Below are positions 35,677 through 45,516 of a stretch of 64,000 nt of DNA, in pieces; positions within the stretch are counted from its first letter, which is position 1, and every line of letters begins with the position of its first letter. The notes below the pieces were generated by a model. That model saw nothing but the letters and a program-made list of their open reading frames with translations. It was not told the origin of the DNA and made no database searches. This stretch comes from an uncultured Pelagibacteraceae bacterium (GTDB taxonomy: Bacteria; Pseudomonadota; Alphaproteobacteria; Pelagibacterales; Pelagibacteraceae), in contig CACJMB010000004.1 in assembly GCA_902594405.1 (NCBI GenBank), forward strand, positions 1-64,000. The letters run 5' to 3'. A program made the translations under genes and the position numbers.

Positions 35677-36993
35677 ATGGATATAGGATCACTTTCAATA
35701 ATACTAATAGTAGGATTGTTGTTACTTATATCTATAGGTGTTCCAATGGGTTTTGCATCTGGTTTTATGGGTGCAGTACTAGTATTTTTATACATAGGTG
35801 AACATGCATTAGGCATATTACTTTCAAGATATTATTCTCTTGTTGTCACTTATTCTTTTTTATCCGTTCCATTATTTATATTTATGGCCTCCTTGCTTGA
35901 ACGTTCGAACATCGCAAGAGATCTTTATGACGCTTTAAATGCATGGTTAAGAAAGACCAGAGGTGGAGTAGGTGTTGTTACAGCCATCATGGCAACAATC
36001 ATGGCAGCGATGAGTGGAATTATTGGTGGAGAAATAGTTTTATTAGGCTTGATTGCACTGCCTCAAATGTTGAGATTAAAATACGATCAGGATATGTCGA
36101 TCGGTATCATCTGTGCATCAGGATCTTTGGGAACAATGATACCACCTTCAATTGTTTTAATTATTTATGGATTAACGACTGAGACTTCTATTACGATGTT
36201 ATTCCAAGAAGCTATTGTTCCTGGTTTAATGATTTCAGGTTTAATTATTACATACATTTTAATTCGTACAAGATTACAACCGCATTTGGCACCTTTAAGT
36301 GATGAGCCCGCTTTAACTTTAAAAGAAAAAATGTCATACCTACCAGGTCTTTTACCACCGATCGGTATTGTAATCATTGTGTTAGGTTCAATTTATTCTG
36401 GAATGACAGGAATTACTGAAGCAGCTGGTATGGGAGTAGTTGCTACATTAATTATAATTTTTGCAAGAAAAGAACTAACGTGGTTTTTATTTAAAGATGC
36501 ATTAACAAGAACTTTCAAAGCATCAGGAACTATTTTAACTATTACTTTTGGTGCTACAGTTTTAGCAGGTGCTTATTCTCTTGCTGGAGGTCCTAAATAT
36601 GTTGCAGAAACTATTTTAGCTTATGATTTAAAACCAATGTATTTAATCTTCATGATGCAGATTATGTTTTTGATTATGGGAGCATTTATGGATTGGGTTG
36701 GAATTGTATTGTTAGCAATGCCTGTATTTTTACCAATAGTTATAGCTCTTGGATTTGATCCAATTTGGTTTGGAATATTATTTTGCGTAAATATGCAAGT
36801 TTCATTTTTAAGTCCACCATTTGGACCCGCCGCCTTTTATTTAAAATCAGTTGCTCCTCCACATATTTCATTAACAGATATATTTAGAGGTTTTGCTCCA
36901 TTTATAGTAATTCAGTTAATTGTATTAGCTTGTGTTATGTTTTTCCCTGAAGCAATGACGCAAAACTTCCACGAGTTTAAACCGAAACCATGA
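35677..36993 (+). CDS. dctM: TRAP transporter large permease DctM
   Basis: A 438-residue polytopic protein of the DctM family with about 12 helices. Conserved segments include PMGFASGFMGAV, MSGIIGGEIVLLG, SGSLGTMIPPSI and SFLSPPFGPAAFYLK. It moves the DctP-bound substrate using the sodium gradient. The stop overlaps the next gene start (ATGATG). Confidence 0.95.
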   Translation: MDIGSLSIILIVGLLLLISIGVPMGFASGFMGAVLVFLYIGEHALGILLSRYYSLVVTYSFLSVPLFIFMASLLERSNIARDLYDALNAWLRKTRGGVGVVTAIMATIMAAMSGIIGGEIVLLGLIALPQMLRLKYDQDMSIGIICASGSLGTMIPPSIVLIIYGLTTETSITMLFQEAIVPGLMISGLIITYILIRTRLQPHLAPLSDEPALTLKEKMSYLPGLLPPIGIVIIVLGSIYSGMTGITEAAGMGVVATLIIIFARKELTWFLFKDALTRTFKASGTILTITFGATVLAGAYSLAGGPKYVAETILAYDLKPMYLIFMMQIMFLIMGAFMDWVGIVLLAMPVFLPIVIALGFDPIWFGILFCVNMQVSFLSPPFGPAAFYLKSVAPPHISLTDIFRGFAPFIVIQLIVLACVMFFPEAMTQNFHEFKPKP

Positions 36994-37859
36994 TGAAAAT
37001 AGGTTTTATTGGAACAGGCCTTATGGGTCTTCCAATGGCTAAAAATTTATTAAAATCTGGTTTTAAATTAAAGGCATTCAATCGTTCAATTAGTAAAGCA
37101 GAACCTTTAAAAGAATTTGGTGCTGAAATATCAAAAACATTAGGAGAAGCTGTTAAAGATAATGACTTTATTATTACAATGTTAACAGATGATAGTGCTG
37201 TTGATGCAATAATGAGTAATTCAGATTTATTAGAAAATTTAAAATCTGGATCAACTGTTATTGATATGAGTTCTGTTAAACCAACAACAGCAACAAAATA
37301 TAGAAACATTCTAAAATCAAAAAATGTAAATTATTTAGATGCACCAGTTTCAGGAGGAACAATTGGAGCTGAGGAAGCCTCTTTAGCTATAATGGTTGGA
37401 GGAGAGCAAACTGTCTTTGATAATTCTATAAATATTTTAAAAGCGATGGGAAATCCAACTTTAGTTGGACCAATTGGTAGTGGACAAGTTTCAAAGTTAG
37501 CAAATCAAATTGTAGTAGGAGTAACAATAGGGGCGGTTGCAGAGGCAATAACTTTATGTGAAAAAGCTGGAGCTGACCCGATAAAATTAATTAAAGCTCT
37601 TTCTGGAGGTTGGGCAGATAGTAAAATTTTACAAACTCATGGAAAAAGAATGATAGATAAAGATTTTACCCCAAAAGGTAAAACATCTACCCATTTAAAA
37701 GACATGTATAACATTTTGGAGTGTGCAAATTCTTATAATACACATTTACCTATTTCAAATTTAGTGAAAGAAATGTATAAAACCCTTGTCGATAATGGTC
37801 ATGGAAACACTGATCATAGTTCACTTTATAATGAAATCGAAAGGATAAATAAAAAATGA
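36990..37859 (+). CDS. HIBADH/GarR-type beta-hydroxyacid dehydrogenase
   Basis: A 289-residue NAD(P)-dependent reductase: IGFIGTGLMGLPMAKNLL at the N-terminus, DAPVSGGTIGAEEA near 118 and the catalytic Lys in QVSKLANQIVVG near 170. It is closer to the consensus 2-hydroxy-3-oxopropionate reductase than the paralog at 27850-28707. ATGs at 36990 and 36993 overlap the dctM stop. It is translationally coupled in turn to the SDR gene (ATGA). Confidence 0.9.
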   Translation: MMKIGFIGTGLMGLPMAKNLLKSGFKLKAFNRSISKAEPLKEFGAEISKTLGEAVKDNDFIITMLTDDSAVDAIMSNSDLLENLKSGSTVIDMSSVKPTTATKYRNILKSKNVNYLDAPVSGGTIGAEEASLAIMVGGEQTVFDNSINILKAMGNPTLVGPIGSGQVSKLANQIVVGVTIGAVAEAITLCEKAGADPIKLIKALSGGWADSKILQTHGKRMIDKDFTPKGKTSTHLKDMYNILECANSYNTHLPISNLVKEMYKTLVDNGHGNTDHSSLYNEIERINKK

Positions 37860-38599
37860 GTGGAAGATTAGAAGGTAAAAATATAGTTGTAACAGCAGCA
37901 GGTCAAGGAATTGGAAAAGCAACAGCAATAGCATTTTGTAATGAGGGTGCAAATGTTTTCGCAACAGATATTAATCAAGAAACTCTAAATACTCTTAAAA
38001 AAGACAATCCAAATATAGATGTATTTAAATTAGATAGTACAGACAAGGCTAGTGTTGAGAATTATTTCAAGCATATGAATCAAATAGATGTTTTATTTAA
38101 TGCAGTAGGCTTTGTTCATCATGGAACAATATTAGAGTGTGAGGAAAAAGATTGGGATTTCTCTTGCAACGTAAATATAAAATCTATGTATTATATGTGT
38201 AAAAGTGTCTTACCAATAATGATTAAACAAAATGGAGGAAGTATTATTAATATATCTTCATGTGCATCTAGCTTTAAAGGTTTTCCAAATAGATTTGTTT
38301 ACGGAACAACAAAGGGTGCAGTGATTGGTTTAACAAAGGCGATTGCAGCAGATTTCGTTAAACAAAATATTAGATGTAATTCAATTGCGCCAGGTACAGT
38401 TTATTCACCTTCTTGGCAAGATAGGGTCAATCAAAGCCCAGATCCCGTCCAAGCAAAAAAAGATTTTATAGCAAGACAACCTATGGGAAGATTAGGTACG
38501 GCAGAAGAAATAGCAGCTGTGGCTGTTTATTTAGCTAGCGATGATGCAACATTTACAACAGGAAGTACAATTCATGTTGATGGTGGAATTTCAATATAA
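37856..38599 (+). CDS. Short-chain dehydrogenase/reductase
   Basis: A 247-residue classical SDR. The cofactor motif is VTAAGQGIGKATA (11-23), then NAVGFVHHG, the catalytic Ser region INISSCASS, and YGTTK with catalytic Tyr and Lys. FTTGSTIHVDGG ends the protein. In non-phosphorylative L-fucose/L-rhamnose-type pathways, SDRs oxidise the sugar or the 2-keto-3-deoxy acid; either role fits here beside the FAH-family hydrolase. Substrate unproven. Confidence 0.9.
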   Translation: MSGRLEGKNIVVTAAGQGIGKATAIAFCNEGANVFATDINQETLNTLKKDNPNIDVFKLDSTDKASVENYFKHMNQIDVLFNAVGFVHHGTILECEEKDWDFSCNVNIKSMYYMCKSVLPIMIKQNGGSIINISSCASSFKGFPNRFVYGTTKGAVIGLTKAIAADFVKQNIRCNSIAPGTVYSPSWQDRVNQSPDPVQAKKDFIARQPMGRLGTAEEIAAVAVYLASDDATFTTGSTIHVDGGISI

Positions 38600-38620
38600 T
38601 TTAACAACAAAAGGATAAAT

Positions 38621-39463
38621 ATGAAATTATTAAGAGTAGGAAATAAAGGAAACGAAAAACCAGGTGTTTTAGACAAAGATGGTAAAATTAGAGATATTAG
38701 TTCTCATGTTAAAGATTTAAATCCTGATCATTTAAATTTTGCGACTATTACAAAATTACAAAGTGCTGATTTATCTTCTTTACCAGAATTATCTGCAAGT
38801 GATCGAATAGGATCTTGTATTACTAAGCCAGGTAAATTTGTTGCAATTGGATTAAATTATTCTGATCATGCTGCTGAAACTGGAGCAGATGTTCCTTCTG
38901 AACCAATAGTTTTTATGAAAGCTACTAGTTGTATAGTTGGACCTAATGATGATGTTGAAATAGTTTCAGGATCTAAAAAATTAGACTGGGAAGTTGAACT
39001 TGGAATTATTATAGGAAAAGAAACAAAACATATTTCTGAAAGCCAAGCTCAAGATCATATTTTAGGTTATTGTTTGGTTAATGATGTAAGTGAAAGAGAA
39101 TGGCAAATTGAAAAAATGGGTCAATGGGTTAAAGGAAAATCTCATGATACTTATGGACCAATTGGGCCTCACTTGGTTACAAAAGATGAAATTGCAGATG
39201 TTAATAATTTAAAAATGAGTTTAGATGTTAACGGTACAAGAATGCAAACAGGTAATACAAGTACAATGATATTTAACGTTGATGTTATTGTCTCTTATTT
39301 GAGTAAATATATGTCTCTTCAAGCGGGTGATATAATTACAACTGGAACACCTCCAGGAGTTGGTATGGGAATGAAACCTCAACAATTCTTAAAAGCGGGT
39401 GATACTATGAAACTATCAATCGAAAATTTAGGAGAGCAAAACTCTAAGGTAGTTGCTTTATAA
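38621..39463 (+). CDS. Fumarylacetoacetate hydrolase-family protein (diketo-deoxy-acid hydrolase-like)
   Basis: A 280-residue FAH-fold enzyme. Metal and active-site segments are visible in IGLNYSDHAAETG, DWEVELGIIIGKE and NDVSEREWQ, plus GDIITTGTPPGVGMG. Close family members hydrolyse 2,4-diketo-3-deoxy-L-fuconate or -rhamnonate to pyruvate and lactate. Context with an SDR, enolase-superfamily dehydratase and lactonase fits that role; other FAH activities remain possible. Confidence 0.88.
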   Translation: MKLLRVGNKGNEKPGVLDKDGKIRDISSHVKDLNPDHLNFATITKLQSADLSSLPELSASDRIGSCITKPGKFVAIGLNYSDHAAETGADVPSEPIVFMKATSCIVGPNDDVEIVSGSKKLDWEVELGIIIGKETKHISESQAQDHILGYCLVNDVSEREWQIEKMGQWVKGKSHDTYGPIGPHLVTKDEIADVNNLKMSLDVNGTRMQTGNTSTMIFNVDVIVSYLSKYMSLQAGDIITTGTPPGVGMGMKPQQFLKAGDTMKLSIENLGEQNSKVVAL

Positions 39464-39469
39464 TTAATT

Positions 39470-40642
39470 GTGAAAATAACTTCTATTAAAAGTCATGTAC
39501 TTAGATATGAGTTAGAAAAAGAACTTGGTTACTCACAACAGTATTATAAACATCGTACAGCCCATCTTGTTGAAGTTCAAACAGATGAAGGAATAACAGG
39601 TTGGGGTGAATGTTTTGGTCCTGGAAATATAGCTTTGGCAAACAAGTTTATTGTTGAAAAGGTTATACAGCCTTTAGTAATTGGTGAAGATCCTTTAAAC
39701 AAAGAACATATCTGGCAAAAAGTATACAATCTTTTAAGAGATAGTGGTCAAAAGGGAATGCCAATTCAAGCATTATCAGGAGTGGATATTGCTTTATGGG
39801 ATATTCTTGGAAAAAAAACAAATGCTCCTCTTTATCAACTTTTTGGTGGTAAATGTAATAATGAAGTTCCAGTGTATGGATATGGAATGATGTTACAAAA
39901 AAAATCAGTTGATGAATTGATTGCCTTGTTCAAAGAAGAATCTAAGCAAATAAAATCAAAAAATTTCAAAGCCATGAAAATGAAAGTTGGATTAGGTCCA
40001 AACGAAGATTTAAAGTTAGTTCAAGCCGTAAGAGACACTGTTGGAAAAGACTTCAAATTAATGGTTGATGCAAATCACGCTTATAATTTGAAAGATGCTC
40101 TTTACGTTGGAAAAGGTTTAGATGAGCTAGATATTTATTGGTTTGAAGAACCTGTGGCTCCTGAAGATTATGAGGGTTATAGAGAATTGAAACAAAAAAT
40201 CTCTACTAGCATTGCTGGTGGAGAAGCTGAATTTACTAAATATGGCTGGAATAAATTAATATCAAATAAATGTATTGATATAGCTCAACCAGAGGTTTGT
40301 GGACTTGGCGGAATTACGGAGTATTTAAAAGTTGTAGCATTAGCGCAAGCAAATTTTATACCAGTAATTAATCATGTATGGGGTTCTGCAGTTAGTATTG
40401 CAGTTAACCTCCATTTGTTGACAGCACAACCAGATATGCCAGGTGGATTATTTCCATCTAAATCTATGCTCGAGTTTGATACAACAGAAAAAAATATTTT
40501 TATCACAGATTTGCCTAAAGAAGAATTTTCAATTTTAGACCAAGTTAAAAACAATGATGGTTTTGCATCAGTAACAGACAATGCGGGTATTGGAATTAAT
40601 CCTGATGAAGATTTTATAAAGGAGTTTGAAGTAAATGAATAA
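39470..40642 (+). CDS. Enolase-superfamily acid-sugar dehydratase (MR/MLE family)
   Basis: A 390-residue mandelate-racemase-type enzyme starting at GTG. Mg ligands appear to be D200, E226 and E252. General bases are K172 in the KMK segment and H302 in NHVWGSA, with D270 as the His partner. The combination fits sugar-acid dehydration to a 2-keto-3-deoxy acid. Which aldonate is used cannot be read from sequence. It overlaps the SMP-30 gene by eight bases. Confidence 0.9.
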   Translation: MKITSIKSHVLRYELEKELGYSQQYYKHRTAHLVEVQTDEGITGWGECFGPGNIALANKFIVEKVIQPLVIGEDPLNKEHIWQKVYNLLRDSGQKGMPIQALSGVDIALWDILGKKTNAPLYQLFGGKCNNEVPVYGYGMMLQKKSVDELIALFKEESKQIKSKNFKAMKMKVGLGPNEDLKLVQAVRDTVGKDFKLMVDANHAYNLKDALYVGKGLDELDIYWFEEPVAPEDYEGYRELKQKISTSIAGGEAEFTKYGWNKLISNKCIDIAQPEVCGLGGITEYLKVVALAQANFIPVINHVWGSAVSIAVNLHLLTAQPDMPGGLFPSKSMLEFDTTEKNIFITDLPKEEFSILDQVKNNDGFASVTDNAGIGINPDEDFIKEFEVNE

Positions 40643-41546
40643 AATAAAAACCTCAGAACCAAAACCTCTTTGGAAAATAAGATGTACTTTAGGTGAAGGA
40701 ACATTATGGGTTGGTGAACATAATTCAATTTATTTTGTAGATATTAAAAAAAAGAAAATTTGTTCTTTCAATATTAAAAATAAAAAAAGGAAAATCTATA
40801 AAGTAAATAAAGAAATTGGGTTTATCGCTCATATCAAAGATCATATTTTTATTTTAGGTCTTCAGGGCGAATTAAGAATTCAAAATCTAAAATCAAAAAA
40901 AATTTTAAAATCAATTAAGATAGAACCAAACTTGAAGCTAAATAGAATTAATGATGGAAAAACAGATCCTGCAGGAAATCTTTGGTTTGGTACTATGGAT
41001 AACTTAGAGCGAAAAATTGAAAAAGGTTCTTTGTATAAACTAGATAAAAATTTTAAAATAATAAAAGTTGATAAAAATTATAGAATTACTAATGGACCAG
41101 CATTTATTGATCAGTATAATTTTTATCATACGGATAGTCCAAAAAAAACTATCTATAAAATTAAAATAAATAAAAATAATAAAATAGTTAGCAAAAAAAT
41201 ATTTAAAAAATTATCACCTGAAGAGGGTTCACCAGATGGAATGACCTTAGATAAAAATAAAAATTTATGGGTAGCTCATTTTCATGGTGCATGTATTTCT
41301 GTTTTTAATAAAAAAGCAAAATTAATTCACAGAATTCAGTTTCCTGCAAAAAATATTACTAATTGTGCATTTGGAGGTAAAAATACTAAAGATCTTTACG
41401 TTTCAACAGCAACAAAAGGTATGAGCAAAGCAGATTTGCGAAAATTTAGATATTCAGGATTCTTTTTTAGTGTAAAAACAAATGCAAAAGGAGTTTTACA
41501 AAAAAAATTTATATTAAGTAATGAAGAAAAGAGATCTTTACTATGA
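40635..41546 (+). CDS. SMP-30/gluconolactonase-family lactonase
   Basis: A 303-residue six-bladed beta-propeller. Metal-ligand positions are seen in TLGEGTLW (Glu), RINDGKTDPAGNLWFGTMD (Asn) and GSPDGMTLDKNKNLWVAHF (Asp). It would open an aldonolactone to the aldonate that the dehydratase upstream consumes. It is Lys-rich, as is usual in this genome. Its end overlaps the ppc start by 26 bases. Confidence 0.88.
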   Translation: MNKIKTSEPKPLWKIRCTLGEGTLWVGEHNSIYFVDIKKKKICSFNIKNKKRKIYKVNKEIGFIAHIKDHIFILGLQGELRIQNLKSKKILKSIKIEPNLKLNRINDGKTDPAGNLWFGTMDNLERKIEKGSLYKLDKNFKIIKVDKNYRITNGPAFIDQYNFYHTDSPKKTIYKIKINKNNKIVSKKIFKKLSPEEGSPDGMTLDKNKNLWVAHFHGACISVFNKKAKLIHRIQFPAKNITNCAFGGKNTKDLYVSTATKGMSKADLRKFRYSGFFFSVKTNAKGVLQKKFILSNEEKRSLL

Positions 41547-44211
41547 GCGAATACCTACAAAGCTTTTAAGAGAAGATATTAGATTATTAGGAACATTCTT
41601 AGGAAGAGTAATTAAAGATCAAGAGGGACTAGCATTTTTTAAAATTGTTGAAAGACTAAGATTACTATCTAAAAACACATTACTAGATAAAAACAAGAGT
41701 AAAGTTTTCTTAAAAATATCAAAAGAAGTAAAAAAACTTTCGCCAGAAAAAACTTTTAAAATCACAAGGGCTTTTTCGCACATCCTTAATTTAATGAATT
41801 TAGCTGAGTCTTTAGATGCATCTAGAAAATTAAATGAATACGAAAATCCATATTTTAAAAGCAAAAATCAAAATTTATTTATCGAGGATATTATTGAGGG
41901 ACTTTTCAAAAATAAAAATATTTCAAATAATAAAATTTATGATTTAGCAACCAAGCTAGATATTGGGATAGTTCTTACAGCTCATCCAACAGAGGTTAAA
42001 AGAAGAACTTTAATTCAAAAATATGCAAATTTAATATCAATTATGGAGCAAAGACATCTCTATAAAAAATACCCCTCCAAAATCATAGAATTAGATAGAA
42101 AACTGTATTCAGAAATAGCAATTATTTGGAAAACTGATGAACTAAAAAGAACTAAACCTTCTCCATTAGATGAAGCAAAATGGGGACTGGCTGTAATTGA
42201 AGATAGTTTGTGGGATACTATTCCTAAGGTTTATAAAAGATTGAATGATATCTTTAGAAAAAATTTAAACAAAGACTTGCCTAGAAATTTTAATCCTATT
42301 CAATTTGGTTCGTGGATGGGTGGAGATAGAGATGGAAATCCAAATGTAACTTCTGAGGTAACTAAGAAAGTAATTTTATTTTCTAGATGGCAAGCTGCAA
42401 AACTTTACGAAAAAGAACTTACTCAATTAATTCAAGATTTATCCATGGAAGAATGTTCTCCTGCAATCAGTATAGTTACTGGAAAAAGTTTTGAACCATA
42501 TAGAGTTTATTTAAGACCATTAAGAGATAAAGTAAGAAATACTCATCAATTAATTGAGGCACACATAAACTTTAATAAACCTTTAGATGAAAAAAAATTA
42601 CTCCAAGATAAATATGAAATTATTAACCCCTTGAGAGAAGTAAGAAGTTCTCTGAATCAAAACAAAGGTCAACATATTGCAAATGCTGATTTACTAGACT
42701 TAATTAGAAGAGTTAGATGTTTTGGAATAAATCTTGCAAGATTAGATATCAGACAAGAGTCTGATCGACATGAAAAACTTTTAAATGAAATCTTTAAAAA
42801 GAAAAATAAAATTAATTATTCCTCTCTAAGCGAAGGTGAAAAAATAAAACTTTTAAATAAAAATATTAAACAAGGAAAATATTTTGTAGATAAAATAAAT
42901 ATTCGAGATAAAGAAAATAAAGAAGTATGGAATACTTTTAAACAAATTGCTAAAGAACCAACCCAATGTCTTGGTGCTTATGTAATATCGATGACATCCA
43001 CAGCATCTGATATTTTATCTGTTTATTTTTTACAAATGCAGGCACAAACAAAAAATTTATTAAGAGTTGTTCCACTTTTTGAAACTCTGGATGATTTAAA
43101 AAATGCTAACGGCGTTATGACAAACTTATTCAAACTTTCATGGTACAGAAAAATGATTAAGTCAAAACAGGAAGTGATGATTGGATATTCAGACTCTAGT
43201 AAAGATGCTGGAAAATTATCTGCAAGTTGGCATCAATACAAACTTCAAGAAGAGCTTAGAAATTTAGCTAAAAAATATAAAATAGATCTTGTTTTCTTTC
43301 ACGGCAGAGGCGGATCTCCAGGAAGAGGAGGTGGTCCAATACAGGCCACTTTAAAATCACAACCTTCTGGTACAGTTAACGGAAAAATTAGAATTACTGA
43401 TCAAGGAGAAGTAATTCAGCAAAAGTATGGCTATAAACCTTTAGCTGAGTACAATTTATGTAGCTATATAGGAGCTGTAATGGATGCTTCTTTAAATCCT
43501 CCACCAAGATCAAAAACTAATTGGCGTGAATTAATTCAAAAAATGTCAGAAATTTCTACATCCTCATATAGAAAATATTTAAATCAAAGTGAGGATTTTA
43601 TTCGTTACTTCAAAACTGTTACGCCTCATAAATCACTAGGAAAACTTGCAATTGGATCAAGACCAACCAAAAGAAAGAATGTTGATAATATTCAAAGTTT
43701 AAGAGCTATCCCGTGGGTATTTGCTTGGACACAAATTAGATTAATGTTACCCGCTTGGCTTGGTACAACTGAAGCATTGAGATACGGTTCAATTAAAAAA
43801 TTTAAAAGAACGATGACTGATATGGAAAGAAATTGGCCATACTTTGTATCAACGATGGATATTTTAGATATGGTAATTTCCAAGGTGGATCCAGAAATAT
43901 CAATTATTTATGAAAATAATTTAGCTGATGCCTCATTAAAAAGAATAGGTAAAAAATTAAGATTTCAATTTGAGGCACTGGTCAATTTGCATAATAAAAT
44001 TACCCCCAAAGAAGTGGTAAAAGAAAGGAAAGAATTTAGAAAAGCTTTATTTATAAGAAATAACTATACAGAGATGTTAAATATACTTCAGGCAAATGTG
44101 ATGAATAAATTAACAAATAAAAAATATAAAAATTTAGATAAAAAATTTCTTGAAGATGCTTTAATGACATCGATTGCAGGTATTTCTGCAGCAATGAAAA
44201 ATACTGGATAG
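41521..44211 (+). CDS. ppc: Phosphoenolpyruvate carboxylase
   Basis: An 896-residue PEPC making oxaloacetate from PEP and bicarbonate for anaplerosis. Catalytic regions are intact: LTAHPTEVKRRTL, GGDRDGNPNVT, GYSDSSKDAG, FFHGRGGSPGRGGGP and the C-terminal TSIAGISAAMKNTG. The ATG at 41521 lies inside the preceding lactonase gene, consistent with the crowded layout. The ccdA-like gene starts immediately after the stop. Confidence 0.97.
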   Translation: MKKRDLYYERIPTKLLREDIRLLGTFLGRVIKDQEGLAFFKIVERLRLLSKNTLLDKNKSKVFLKISKEVKKLSPEKTFKITRAFSHILNLMNLAESLDASRKLNEYENPYFKSKNQNLFIEDIIEGLFKNKNISNNKIYDLATKLDIGIVLTAHPTEVKRRTLIQKYANLISIMEQRHLYKKYPSKIIELDRKLYSEIAIIWKTDELKRTKPSPLDEAKWGLAVIEDSLWDTIPKVYKRLNDIFRKNLNKDLPRNFNPIQFGSWMGGDRDGNPNVTSEVTKKVILFSRWQAAKLYEKELTQLIQDLSMEECSPAISIVTGKSFEPYRVYLRPLRDKVRNTHQLIEAHINFNKPLDEKKLLQDKYEIINPLREVRSSLNQNKGQHIANADLLDLIRRVRCFGINLARLDIRQESDRHEKLLNEIFKKKNKINYSSLSEGEKIKLLNKNIKQGKYFVDKINIRDKENKEVWNTFKQIAKEPTQCLGAYVISMTSTASDILSVYFLQMQAQTKNLLRVVPLFETLDDLKNANGVMTNLFKLSWYRKMIKSKQEVMIGYSDSSKDAGKLSASWHQYKLQEELRNLAKKYKIDLVFFHGRGGSPGRGGGPIQATLKSQPSGTVNGKIRITDQGEVIQQKYGYKPLAEYNLCSYIGAVMDASLNPPPRSKTNWRELIQKMSEISTSSYRKYLNQSEDFIRYFKTVTPHKSLGKLAIGSRPTKRKNVDNIQSLRAIPWVFAWTQIRLMLPAWLGTTEALRYGSIKKFKRTMTDMERNWPYFVSTMDILDMVISKVDPEISIIYENNLADASLKRIGKKLRFQFEALVNLHNKITPKEVVKERKEFRKALFIRNNYTEMLNILQANVMNKLTNKKYKNLDKKFLEDALMTSIAGISAAMKNTG

Positions 44212-44919
44212 ATGTTTGAATACTTAATTGCTTTTGGAGCAGGACTTATAAGTTTTTTGTCTCCATGTGTTCTCCCATTAATACCTGGATATATCTCTTA
44301 TATCTCTGGTCAATCTTTACAAGAAATTTTAAATCAAAAAAAAATCAATTTTTTTCCATTAATTTTATTTTGTTTAGGGTTCTCAACTGTATTTGTTCTT
44401 TTAGGTGCATCAGCATCTTTTTTAGGACAGGCATTACTTCAAAATTCAGAAGTGTTAAGAATTTCAGCAGGAATAGTAATCATAATTTTTTCTCTTCAAT
44501 TAATTGGAATTATCAATATTCCATATTTAAATTTTGAAAAAAGGTTTGATGCAAAAGAATCAAGAAATATTCTTTTTCCATATGTTATAGGTGTTGCTTT
44601 TGGTTTTGGTTGGACACCATGTATTGGTCCAATTTTAGGTTCAATTTTAGCTTTGGCATCTATTGAAGAAACTTTATCAAGAGCTGTAATCTTGTTAATC
44701 TCTTATTCATTAGGTCTTGCGATCCCTTTTGTTTTATCTGGATACTTAATTCAACGGTTCTTATTATTTTCTAAAAATTTTAAGAAAAACATAAATTTAA
44801 TTTCAAAAATTGGCGGAATAACTCTGTTAGTTACAGGTATTTTAATTTTAACCAATCAATTACAAGCAATAGGATTTTATATAATTGAAATCTTTCCATT
44901 TATGCAAAAATTCGGATAA
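44212..44919 (+). CDS. ccdA: CcdA/DsbD-family cytochrome c biogenesis thiol-transfer protein
   Basis: A 235-residue six-helix membrane protein. The two redox cysteines are in SPCVLPLIPGYISYISG and GWTPCIGPILG, typical of CcdA. It carries reducing power across the membrane to keep apocytochrome and heme-ligating cysteines reduced. Cytochromes that would need it are present nearby (26557-27024). It abuts ppc with no gap. Confidence 0.93.
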   Translation: MFEYLIAFGAGLISFLSPCVLPLIPGYISYISGQSLQEILNQKKINFFPLILFCLGFSTVFVLLGASASFLGQALLQNSEVLRISAGIVIIIFSLQLIGIINIPYLNFEKRFDAKESRNILFPYVIGVAFGFGWTPCIGPILGSILALASIEETLSRAVILLISYSLGLAIPFVLSGYLIQRFLLFSKNFKKNINLISKIGGITLLVTGILILTNQLQAIGFYIIEIFPFMQKFG

Positions 44920-44928
44920 AAAGTATTA

Positions 44929-45516
44929 ATGAAGATTTATCAAATAGATTCCAGTGCTAGAAAAAAAGGCTCTACCTCAAGAGCTTTAGCAAAAAAACTT
45001 TTAGATAAAATTAAAAAACCAGAAGATGAAGTAATTTATAGAGATTTAGATGATGAGATGCTTTTTGTAAGTGGACTTACAGAATCTGGAATGAATATAG
45101 ATGAAAAAGATCAAACAGAAGAACATAAGAAAATGTTTGAGCTTTCTGATAAACTTGTAAAAGAATTAAAAGAGAGTGATATCATAATAATTTCAGCACC
45201 AATTTATAATTATGGACCTCCAGCAACTCTTAAAGCTTGGTCGGATTTAGCTGCTCGTATAGGTGAAACCTTTAGATTTAAACCAAATGGTAGAAGAGAA
45301 GGATTATTAAAAAATAAACATGCGTATCTAGTGATTACTTCTGGAGGAACAAAACTAAATAGTTCAGAAGATTTTCTAACTCCTTGGTTAAAATTTATTC
45401 TTAACTTTTTTGGTATAGAAAAAGTAGATATAATTAGTGCAGACCAAATGGCACTAGATTATGAAAAATCAATCAAAGAAGCTGAAGCACAAATAGAAAA
45501 TTTGTTTAAAGATTAA
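44929..45516 (+). CDS. FMN-dependent NADH-azoreductase-like flavoprotein
   Basis: A 195-residue flavodoxin-fold oxidoreductase of the AzoR type. The phosphate-binding IDSSARKKGSTSRALA is at 6-21, with SAPIYNYGPPATLKAW near 89 and VITSGGTK near 138. It probably reduces quinones with NAD(P)H. The 3' end overlaps the convergent dioxygenase gene by 11 bases. Confidence 0.87.
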   Translation: MKIYQIDSSARKKGSTSRALAKKLLDKIKKPEDEVIYRDLDDEMLFVSGLTESGMNIDEKDQTEEHKKMFELSDKLVKELKESDIIIISAPIYNYGPPATLKAWSDLAARIGETFRFKPNGRREGLLKNKHAYLVITSGGTKLNSSEDFLTPWLKFILNFFGIEKVDIISADQMALDYEKSIKEAEAQIENLFKD

